DNA of 12,833 bases from an uncultured Collinsella sp. Its GTDB lineage: Bacteria; Actinomycetota; Coriobacteriia; Coriobacteriales; Coriobacteriaceae. Location of the stretch: contig UQXC01000057.1 in NCBI GenBank assembly GCA_900544995.1, positions 1 through 12,833 on the forward strand, written 5' to 3'. This document shows, in pieces, positions 7,357 to 12,833 of this stretch; positions within the stretch are counted from its first letter, which is position 1, and each line of letters opens with the position of its first letter. The notes under the pieces were generated by a model, which saw nothing but the letters and a program-made list of their open reading frames with translations, was not told the origin of the DNA and made no database searches. The translations under genes and the position numbers were made by a program.

Positions 7357-7435
7357 GTGAACTCAATCCAAACGTGTACGTCAGCCTCCAAACATGTCGA
7401 AAAATGTCGGTTTTGGAGGGTGACGTACATGTTTG
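7357..7435. repeat. Right copy of the palindromic inverted repeat
   Basis: This is the inverted counterpart of the left element. Its reverse complement matches with few changes, including the core CGACATTTTTCGACAT and the inner flank (here TGAACTCAATCC, 7358-7369). The inner arms of both copies carry GCCT-type and the outer arms GCCC/ACCC-type variants, which fixes the orientation as inverted. It begins 10 bases after the nuclease stop codon. Confidence 0.9.
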
Positions 7436-7468
7436 GGGAAGCGTGGGATCGAGACGTATTTCGATAAC

Positions 7469-7495
7469 AAAAAAGCTCCCATTGTTGGGAGCTTT
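7469..7495 (-). terminator. Terminator of tRNA-Ser(CGA)
   Basis: Read on the - strand, a 9-bp perfect stem AAAGCTCCC / GGGAGCTTT with the loop AACAAT is followed by a T-run (the A residues at 7469-7474). It lies 11 bases after the tRNA 3' end. Confidence 0.85.
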
Positions 7496-7506
7496 CTCAA
7501 CCAAAA

Positions 7507-7597
7507 TGGCGGAGGAGGAGGGATTCGAACCCTCGTGACCTTATACAGGCCAAACGGTTTTCGAGACCGCCGCATTCAACCACTCTGCCACCCCTCC
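7507..7597 (-). tRNA. tRNA-Ser (anticodon CGA)
   Basis: Class II tRNA of 91 bases with a long variable arm. Acceptor GGAGGGG pairs with CTCCTCC (one G-U). The anticodon stem GCGGT/ACCGT carries loop CTCGAAA with CGA at 7561-7563. The T-arm has GGTTCGAATCC, the discriminator is G and CCA is encoded. It decodes UCG. No promoter of its own is visible in the 48 bases separating it from the GGA gene upstream. Confidence 0.96.
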
Positions 7598-7605
7598 GCG
7601 TGGGG

Positions 7606-7637
7606 TAAAAACAAAGCAGGCTCAAAGGCCTGCTTTG
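7606..7637 (-). terminator. Terminator between the two tRNA-Ser genes
   Basis: On the - strand a perfect 10-bp stem CAAAGCAGGC / GCCTGCTTTG with a six-base loop is followed by TTTTTA. It should end transcripts from the tRNA-Ser(GGA) gene, yet the CGA gene begins only nine bases further on, so some readthrough is needed unless that gene has a hidden promoter. Confidence 0.8.
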
Positions 7638-7645
7638 GAATTAAC

Positions 7646-7736
7646 TGGCGGAGAGTCAGGGATTTGAACCCTGGAGACGCTTTTGACGCCTACACGATTT
7701 CCAATCGTGCTCCTTCGGCCACTCGGACAACTCTCC
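7646..7736 (-). tRNA. tRNA-Ser (anticodon GGA)
   Basis: Class II tRNA of 91 bases. Acceptor GGAGAGT pairs with ACTCTCC. The anticodon stem CACGA/TCGTG carries loop TTGGAAA with GGA at 7700-7702. The long variable arm is followed by a T-arm with GGTTCAAATCC, discriminator G and an encoded CCA. It decodes UCC and UCU and is the first gene of the - strand pair. Confidence 0.96.
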
Positions 7737-7752
7737 GTTAAATGCGAAAGTC

Positions 7753-7780
7753 AGTATACACGAGGAATCGCAAAGTGCAA
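7753..7780 (-). promoter_or_regulatory. Promoter of the tRNA-Ser pair
   Basis: On the - strand TTGCAC (7775-7780) and TATACT (7753-7758) are 16 bases apart, and the predicted start lies about 10 bases ahead of the tRNA-Ser(GGA) 5' end. Spacing and position fit a housekeeping promoter. Confidence 0.65.
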
Positions 7781-8141
7781 ACAGAAAAGTTGGCATTTTT
7801 TAAAACGCTTGGCCGCGCTTGGCGTTGCGGTGGGGTTTGAGGTACCAAAAAAACGGCTTTCGACCAGCGTGGTTGATCAGCTCAATTGTTCAAAAGGGGT
7901 ATTCATAAGCGACTTGGCAATGAATATAAAAATCTTTGGGTGGTGTTGTGGACCACTGGTATGCATTTTGCGACCACAGCCTTGTGCCCGTTGACCTGTG
8001 GCTTGGCTCAGCTTGTCCCCACGGCACCGTATCGTGTCCACAGATTCGTCAAGCTTTTGGTCAGCATTTGGTTGGAATGCGCATGAAACGTCGTGCGAGT
8101 ATGGGCATATGTGGAGGTCATGAGGTTGTAGCTGCAAATTA
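7781..8141. other. About 360 bases without a gene
   Basis: Short open frames here have no ribosome binding site and no plausible protein, so I call none. The stretch is more A/T-rich than its surroundings, for example around 7921-7936. It contains several TGTGG/CCACA motifs; the best are TGTGGACCA (7947-7955, - strand box) and GTGTCCACA (8034-8042), each seven of nine to the DnaA box TTATCCACA. I see no clear terminator or RNA gene. Confidence 0.5.
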
Positions 8142-8170
8142 TTGCAGCCTAGGAGGTTGAAAGATATTAT
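8142..8170 (+). promoter_or_regulatory. Promoter of rpsF-ssb-rpsR-rplI with an overlapping dyad
   Basis: TTGCAG (8142-8147) and TATTAT (8165-8170) are 17 bases apart. The -35 box is the right arm of a perfect 7-bp inverted repeat, GCTGCAA (8131-8137) / TTGCAGC (8142-8148), which could be an operator. The predicted start near 8177 gives a leader of about 65 bases. Confidence 0.5.
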
Positions 8171-8186
8171 TACCAAGTCTTTTCCT

Positions 8187-8215
8187 GCTTCAGGCGCACC
8201 TTCACGACCTGAAGC
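8187..8215 (+). promoter_or_regulatory. Leader hairpin before rpsF (possible S6:S18 site)
   Basis: A perfect 8-bp stem, GCTTCAGG / CCTGAAGC, with a 13-base loop rich in C and A lies in the predicted rpsF leader, 11 bases before the ribosome binding site. A conserved S6:S18-binding RNA motif in rpsF leaders is known to mediate autoregulation. The position fits; I cannot confirm the consensus by eye. Confidence 0.4.
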
Positions 8216-8241
8216 CACATTTGCCCAGAGGAGGTGACAAT

Positions 8242-8535
8242 ATGAAGGCTTATGAACTGCTGTTCTTTGTTGACCCGTCGCTCGACCCCGAGACTCGTCT
8301 CGCTGTTATGAAGCGTATCGATACCACGATCGCTGAGGGCGCTGGCAAGGTCGACTCCGTTGACGAGTGGGGCAAGCGCAAGCTCGCCTACGAGATCAAC
8401 GACCTCACCGATGGTGACTACACCCTCATCAACTTCCACGCAGATCCTACCCAGATCGCCGAGCTTGATCGCGTCCTGCGCATCACCGACGCTGTGGTCC
8501 GCCACATGATCGTCCGTCGCGACGACCAGGAGTAA
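8242..8535 (+). CDS. rpsF: Small ribosomal subunit protein S6 (bS6)
   Basis: S6 binds 16S rRNA together with S18 in the platform of the 30S subunit. The 97-residue protein has the usual length and pattern: YELLFFVDPSLDPE at the start, a central DEWGKRKLAYEINDLTDGDYTLINF (about 43-67) typical of the ferredoxin-like fold, and LDRVLRITDAVVRHMIVRRD at the C-terminus. An in-frame ATG exists upstream at 8221, but the start at 8242 follows a near-perfect AGAGGAGGTGA (8227-8237) and gives the family N-terminus MKAYELLF. It is the first gene of an operon with ssb, rpsR and rplI, with S6 and its partner S18 both encoded there. The leader hairpin upstream may let the S6:S18 pair limit its own synthesis. 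Confidence 0.98.
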   Translation: MKAYELLFFVDPSLDPETRLAVMKRIDTTIAEGAGKVDSVDEWGKRKLAYEINDLTDGDYTLINFHADPTQIAELDRVLRITDAVVRHMIVRRDDQE

Positions 8536-8583
8536 GACTGTCGTTTTGGACTGGGCTTGTGCCCCAAGAGGAAGTAGTGAGTT

Positions 8584-9036
8584 ATGAGCATCAATCGAGT
8601 GAACATCACCGGTAACCTCACCCGCGATCCCGAGCTGCGCGCCACCGCCGGCGGAACCCAGGTTCTGTCCTTTGGCGTCGCCGTGAACGATCGTCGCCGC
8701 AACGCGCAGACTGGCGAGTGGGAGGACTATCCCAACTTTGTCGACTGCACCATGTTCGGCACCCGCGCCGAGGCCGTGAGCCGTTTCCTGGCAAAGGGAA
8801 ACAAGGTCGCGATCGAGGGCAAGCTGCGCTACAGCTCTTGGGAGCGCGACGGCCAGCGCCGGAGCAAGCTTGAGGTCATCGTCGATGAGATCGAGTTTAT
8901 GAGCTCCCGTGGTGGCCAGGGTGGCTACGATCAGGGCGGTTACGCCCCCGCAGCTCCCGCGCCCGCAGCACGTCCTGCCGCACCGGTGGCCACGCCGCCC
9001 GCGGTCGACGTCTACGATGAGGACATCCCGTTCTAA
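8584..9036 (+). CDS. ssb: Single-stranded DNA-binding protein SSB
   Basis: SSB coats single-stranded DNA in replication, recombination and repair and recruits partners through its C-terminal tip. The 150-residue protein has an OB-fold DNA-binding domain (about 1-107) starting INRVNITGNLTRDPELR, with aromatic residues Trp46, Tyr49, Phe52, Phe59 and Trp86 in place for base stacking. A flexible Gly/Gln then Ala/Pro linker (108-143) leads to the acidic tip DEDIPF (145-150), which matches the conserved partner-binding tail. An AGAGGAAG sequence (8567-8574) precedes the ATG at a slightly long distance. The gene sits 48 bases after rpsF in the common rpsF-ssb-rpsR order, so it is probably co-transcribed with the ribosomal protein genes. 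Confidence 0.98.
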   Translation: MSINRVNITGNLTRDPELRATAGGTQVLSFGVAVNDRRRNAQTGEWEDYPNFVDCTMFGTRAEAVSRFLAKGNKVAIEGKLRYSSWERDGQRRSKLEVIVDEIEFMSSRGGQGGYDQGGYAPAAPAPAARPAAPVATPPAVDVYDEDIPF

Positions 9037-9062
9037 GGGTGTTCACCTATTTTTGAGTGAGA

Positions 9063-9088
9063 GGCGGCTTCGGTTCGCCGAAGTTGCC
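9063..9088 (+). promoter_or_regulatory. Hairpin between ssb and rpsR
   Basis: GGCGGCTTCGG pairs with CCGAAGTTGCC (11 bp, two G-U) around a TTCG loop. It ends four bases before the GAAAGG ribosome binding site of rpsR. No T-tract follows, so it is not a terminator. It may protect or process the mRNA or modulate S18 translation. Confidence 0.5.
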
Positions 9089-9107
9089 AAATGAAAGGTA
9101 TTTTGAC

Positions 9108-9374
9108 ATGGCTAATGATTTTTCTGCACGTCAGCCGCGTCGTAAGTACTGCCAGTTCTGCAAGGAGAACACTGAGTTCATCGACTATAAGGACACTCAG
9201 CTTCTCCGTAAGTACATGACCGACCGTGGCAAGATCAAGCCCCGTCGCGTCACTGGCGCTTGCACGCAGCATCAGCATGACATCGCCAACGCCATCAAGC
9301 GCGCCCGCGAGATGGCTCTCCTGCCGTACACCGTCCCCGTGGTTTCCTCTCGTGGCAACCGCGACCGCGGCTAA
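9108..9374 (+). CDS. rpsR: Small ribosomal subunit protein S18 (bS18), Cys-containing form
   Basis: S18 pairs with S6 on the 30S platform. The 88-residue protein has the family core: YCQFCKENTEFIDYKD near the start, RKYMTDRGKIKPRRVTGAC in the middle and AIKRAREMALLPYT at the end. It keeps Cys15 and Cys18 (CQFC) and Cys52 with His55 or His57, the arrangement of the metal-binding 'C+' version of S18, which implies zinc binding. An in-frame ATG at 9057 would add 17 residues from across the hairpin and has no support. The ATG at 9108 has GAAAGG (9093-9098) nine bases upstream and yields the expected N-terminus. It is followed by rplI after 15 bases and is certainly in the same transcript. Confidence 0.97.
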   Translation: MANDFSARQPRRKYCQFCKENTEFIDYKDTQLLRKYMTDRGKIKPRRVTGACTQHQHDIANAIKRAREMALLPYTVPVVSSRGNRDRG

Positions 9375-9389
9375 GAAGGGAGACGCATC

Positions 9390-9929
9390 ATGAAGGTTAT
9401 TCTTCTCGATGAGATCAAGGGCAAGGGCGGCGAGGGTGACGTCGTAGAGGTCGCTCAGGGTTACGCTGAGAACTTCCTGTTCCCCAAGAAGCTCGCTGTT
9501 GCCGCCACCAAGGGCAACCTCAAGCAGCTTGACGAGCGTCGCAACAACATCGCCAAGCGCGAGGCCGTCCGTCTGGCTACCGCCAACGAGACCAAGGCTG
9601 CCTTCGAGGGCAAGACGGTCACCGTTGACGTCAAGGTCGGCGACGAGGGCATCCTCTTTGGCTCCGTTACCGCCGCTATGATCGCTGACGCCATCAAGGC
9701 TCAGCTCGGTATGGACATCGACCGCAAGCGCGTCGAGCTCGGTAAGCCCATCAAGGTTGCCGGTGCCCACACCGTTGCCATCTCGCTGTACCGCGAGATC
9801 AAGGCCGAGGTTGTCGTTCTCGTCGGCGTTACCGCCGAGGAGCTCGCTGCCGAGGCTGAGGTCGAGGAGGCCGCTGAGGTCGCCGAGGCCGAGACCGCCG
9901 AGGTCGAGACTGAGGCTGCTGCCGAGTAG
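9390..9929 (+). CDS. rplI: Large ribosomal subunit protein L9 (bL9) with acidic tail
   Basis: L9 binds 23S rRNA near the L1 stalk and helps keep the reading frame. The N-terminal RNA-binding domain MKVILLDEIKGKGGEGDVVEVAQGYAENFLFP (with the conserved GKGG and GYxxNFL motifs) is joined by a long helix (about 41-75) to the C-terminal domain, with GSVTAAMIADAI (91-102) and ending near residue 147. L9 is typically about 150 residues; here 179, because a Glu/Ala/Val repeat tail (about 148-179) is added. This tail has low complexity and is probably disordered. AAGGGAG (9376-9382) precedes the ATG. It is the last gene of the operon, closed by a strong terminator 32 bases later. Confidence 0.97.
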   Translation: MKVILLDEIKGKGGEGDVVEVAQGYAENFLFPKKLAVAATKGNLKQLDERRNNIAKREAVRLATANETKAAFEGKTVTVDVKVGDEGILFGSVTAAMIADAIKAQLGMDIDRKRVELGKPIKVAGAHTVAISLYREIKAEVVVLVGVTAEELAAEAEVEEAAEVAEAETAEVETEAAAE

Positions 9930-9961
9930 CATTTGCTGCAACGCAACAATCTTGTTCTAAG

Positions 9962-10001
9962 AAGGGCGCTCTGGGAAACCAGGGCGCCCTTTTGTTTTTT
10001 T
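9962..10001 (+). terminator. Terminator of the rpsF-rplI operon
   Basis: A 13-bp stem (AAGGGCGCTCTGG at 9962-9974, partner at 9979-9991, one G-U) with a GAAA tetraloop is followed by TTTTGTTTTTTT. It separates the ribosomal operon from dnaB. Confidence 0.92.
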
Positions 10002-10034
10002 ACGCTGAGCGAGCGTCTTGGCAGACATTGAGAC

Positions 10035-10056
10035 ACGGTCCCATATATGGGACCGT
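10035..10056. promoter_or_regulatory. Perfect 22-bp palindrome (possible operator)
   Basis: The half-site ACGGTCCCATA is followed immediately by its exact reverse complement. There is no loop and no T-tract, which favours a dimeric protein-binding site over a terminator. It lies about 120 bases upstream of dnaB. A TTGGCA at 10018-10023 lies 18 bases before CATATA in the palindrome centre, so it may overlap a promoter. Confidence 0.5.
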
Positions 10057-10112
10057 TCATCCGTTTGGTTCGATGATGATTGCCAAGGCGCGGCTCGATT
10101 TAAAGCCGTGGC

Positions 10113-10121
10113 TGATACTAT
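10113..10121 (+). promoter_or_regulatory. Extended -10 promoter of dnaB
   Basis: TGATACTAT combines a TGn extension with TACTAT (10116-10121). No good -35 box lies 17 bases upstream. It stands 34 bases before the preferred dnaB start codon. Confidence 0.35.
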
Positions 10122-10154
10122 GGATGCTCGCAAGCGATATGAATGAGGATGCTC

Positions 10155-11546
10155 ATGGCATATGACGATAGGGAGACCGGGCTGACGGTTGAGGACCGCG
10201 GCTCAAAGTTGGGTCTTCCCCAAAACCAAGATGCAGAGGCCAATGTACTGGCCGCTATGCTGCTATCGCCCGAGGTGGTCGAAGAGGCCCAGGTCGAGCT
10301 GCAGCCCGATGACTTCTACCGGCCCATTCATAAGACCATCTATACCGCGATGGTCGATATGTACAACAGCCGCATCCCCATCGACTCCATCTCGCTGATC
10401 GATTACCTGCGAAGCATCAACAAGCTCGATGCCGTGGGCGGCGAAGCGTACATTTTGGAGTTGATGGGTCAGACCCTGTCGCTCGTGAACTGGCAGCACC
10501 ATGCCGCTATCGTTCGACGCGACTCGATGCTGCGCGAGCTGATCGGCGCCACTAACGAGATCAACGCGCTGGCATATAACGCCCCCACCGACACTAAAGA
10601 GGTTGTGGAGCTGGCCGAGAGCAAGCTGCTCAAGGTCACGGCGCGTGAGGTCAAGTCGAGCTACAAGACGCTGACCGAGTTTATGGTCGAGGCCTATAAC
10701 GAGGCCGAGGAAGTGTGCCAGGCCGGTGGTCAGGCGGCGGGCGTGCCCACGGGCTTCCCGTCGCTCGACCGCATGCTCATGGGTTTCCGTGAGGGTCAGC
10801 TCATCATTATCGGCGCTCGCCCTGCTGTAGGTAAGACGTCGTTCGCTCTGAACCTGGCACTTAACGCCGCCGCTGCGGGCTATACCGTCGGCTTCTTCTC
10901 GCTGGAGATGTCGGGCAAGGAAATTGCCCAGCGTCTGATTTGCGCCTACGCCATGATCTCGATCAGTGACTTCCGCATGGGCCGCATTAGCCCCGAGCAG
11001 TGGGCCAATATCAACGAGGCCACGCAGACCTTGTCCAAGCTCGATATTCTGATTGACGATACGCCCGGCACCACAGTGACCGAGATTCGCGCCAAGAGCC
11101 GCCGCATGCTCCATAACAAGGAGAAGGCAATCATCATCCTGGACTACCTGCAGCTGGTGAGTCCTCCGCCGGGACGCCGCTCCGAGAGCCGTACCGTCGA
11201 GGTTTCGGAGATGTCGCGTGGTCTGAAGATCATGGCCAAGGAGCTCAAGATCCCGCTCATCGCGCTGTCGCAGCTCTCGCGTCAGGTCGAATCCCGTACC
11301 GGCAAGCGCCCGCAGCTTTCCGACCTGCGTGAATCGGGCTCCATCGAGCAGGATGCCGATATCGTCATGTTCTTGGACCGATCCGCCGACGAGGCCGAGG
11401 CCTCGCGCGACGATCGACCCGACGAGGGCGTTACGCGTATCGTCGTGGCCAAGAACCGTTCGGGCCCGATCGGTGACGTCGACCTGATGTTCCTGCCGGC
11501 ATCCACCAAGTTCTATGAGCTTGATGGGGCACATGCCGAGGAGTAG
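10155..11546 (+). CDS. dnaB: Replicative DNA helicase DnaB
   Basis: DnaB is the hexameric 5'-3' helicase that unwinds the replication fork and binds primase. The 463-residue protein has the N-terminal helical domain (about 20-120, beginning PQNQDAEANVLAAMLLSPE) and the RecA-like motor (about 195-460). Walker A is GARPAVGKTS (220-229), followed by FFSLEMSGKEIAQRL (247-261), Walker B IIILDYLQL (326-334), SQLSRQVESR (372-381) and the arginine-finger region RESGSIEQDADIVMFLDR (392-409), then VAKNRSGPIG. No intein interrupts these motifs. Three in-frame ATGs lie at 10143, 10149 and 10155. The last has GAGGA (10145-10149) five bases before it and is preferred; the first would add four residues. It follows the rplI terminator and precedes purA, an order known in many Gram-positive genomes. 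Confidence 0.98.
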   Translation: MAYDDRETGLTVEDRGSKLGLPQNQDAEANVLAAMLLSPEVVEEAQVELQPDDFYRPIHKTIYTAMVDMYNSRIPIDSISLIDYLRSINKLDAVGGEAYILELMGQTLSLVNWQHHAAIVRRDSMLRELIGATNEINALAYNAPTDTKEVVELAESKLLKVTAREVKSSYKTLTEFMVEAYNEAEEVCQAGGQAAGVPTGFPSLDRMLMGFREGQLIIIGARPAVGKTSFALNLALNAAAAGYTVGFFSLEMSGKEIAQRLICAYAMISISDFRMGRISPEQWANINEATQTLSKLDILIDDTPGTTVTEIRAKSRRMLHNKEKAIIILDYLQLVSPPPGRRSESRTVEVSEMSRGLKIMAKELKIPLIALSQLSRQVESRTGKRPQLSDLRESGSIEQDADIVMFLDRSADEAEASRDDRPDEGVTRIVVAKNRSGPIGDVDLMFLPASTKFYELDGAHAEE

Positions 11547-11573
11547 GACAGGCGCCCGTTGCACGGGTATACT
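11545..11573 (+). promoter_or_regulatory. Promoter of purA
   Basis: TATACT (11568-11573) matches the -10 consensus at five of six. AGGACA (11545-11550) is 17 bases upstream and overlaps the end of dnaB. A small dyad CCCGT-TGC-ACGGG (11555-11567) fills the spacer. The predicted 5' UTR is about 60 bases. Confidence 0.45.
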
Positions 11574-11639
11574 GGGAATGTTTTGTGCTTCTGCGTGCCG
11601 GCGTGGCGCGTAGACAGTCCATGAATGTAAGGAGTAAAC

Positions 11640-12833
<1,194 letters not shown>

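Larger units (their letters stand above)
6166..7435. mobile_element. Candidate nuclease cassette bounded by inverted palindromes
   Basis: A single gene lies between two ~80-bp near-identical repeats in inverted orientation, about 1.27 kb in all. The arrangement resembles a small mobile unit with terminal inverted repeats and one cargo gene. No transposase and no clear target-site duplication are visible at the outer edges. The cassette sits beside tRNA-Ser genes, and its gene looks less G+C-rich than its neighbours. Mobility is inferred; the repeats themselves are seen. Confidence 0.4.

Noticed and set aside
6166..7435. CRISPR array or insertion sequence with transposase
   Set aside because: There are only two repeat copies in inverted orientation with a gene between them, no spacer series, and no DDE or HUH transposase motif.
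7433..7741. 102-codon open frame on the + strand
   Set aside because: It runs straight through both tRNA-Ser genes and two terminators, so it is not a protein gene.
7877..8218. Open frames on both strands in the gene-free stretch before rpsF
   Set aside because: There is no ribosome binding site, the amino-acid composition is atypical, and the - strand frame covers the rpsF promoter and leader.
9033..9941. 302-codon open frame on the - strand
   Set aside because: It is antisense to rpsR and rplI; the Leu/Gly/Asp-rich translation is the mirror of those genes.
10263..11564. 433-codon open frame on the - strand
   Set aside because: It is antisense to dnaB, with no ribosome binding site and no domain.

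Overview
The window looks like a chromosomal contig from a G+C-rich actinobacterium of the class Coriobacteriia, most likely Collinsella or a close relative. That placement rests on codon style, the Actinobacteria-like protein sequences and the gene neighbourhood. It is an inference from recognition, not from a search. The two ends look like contig ends: no gene is complete at the left edge, and purA runs off the right edge with its last ~40 bases departing from the expected protein.

Layout, left to right. (1) A + strand tRNA cluster Ile(GAT)-Ala(TGC)-Ile(GAT), in which the two tRNA-Ile genes are identical; it has a consensus-like promoter, an internal hairpin and a final terminator. (2) A + strand run of three genes: a DUF151 'bifunctional nuclease' family protein, a small two-helix membrane protein and an acidic soluble protein, the last two unrecognised. 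(3) typA/bipA, the ribosome-associated GTPase, ending in a strong, probably bidirectional terminator and followed by a REP-like palindrome. (4) Two - strand membrane protein genes: a secreted bactofilin-like polypeptide anchored by C-terminal helices, and a TRIC/UPF0126 family channel with a TTG start. (5) An accessory-looking insert. A single gene for a 335-residue protein with a probable AbiEi-like N-terminus and a PD-(D/E)xK (DUF559/Vsr-like) nuclease C-terminus is flanked by two ~80-bp inverted copies of one long palindromic element. This is the most unusual part of the window. (6) Two - strand tRNA-Ser genes, CGA and GGA, each with its own terminator. (7) About 400 bases without a gene, then the conserved + strand block rpsF-ssb-rpsR-rplI, a terminator, dnaB and the start of purA.

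How the genes work together. Most of the window is housekeeping. tRNAs, ribosomal proteins S6, S18 and L9, and TypA serve translation; SSB and DnaB serve the replication fork; PurA makes AMP. The rpsF-ssb-rpsR-rplI block is the familiar bacterial operon, here with a structured leader that may let S6:S18 regulate it. The nuclease cassette between the TRIC gene and the tRNA-Ser genes is the one segment that looks acquired. Its symmetrical flanking palindromes suggest a mobile or mobilised unit, or a nuclease that acts on its own flanks. No transposase, CRISPR array, toxin partner or phage gene is visible.
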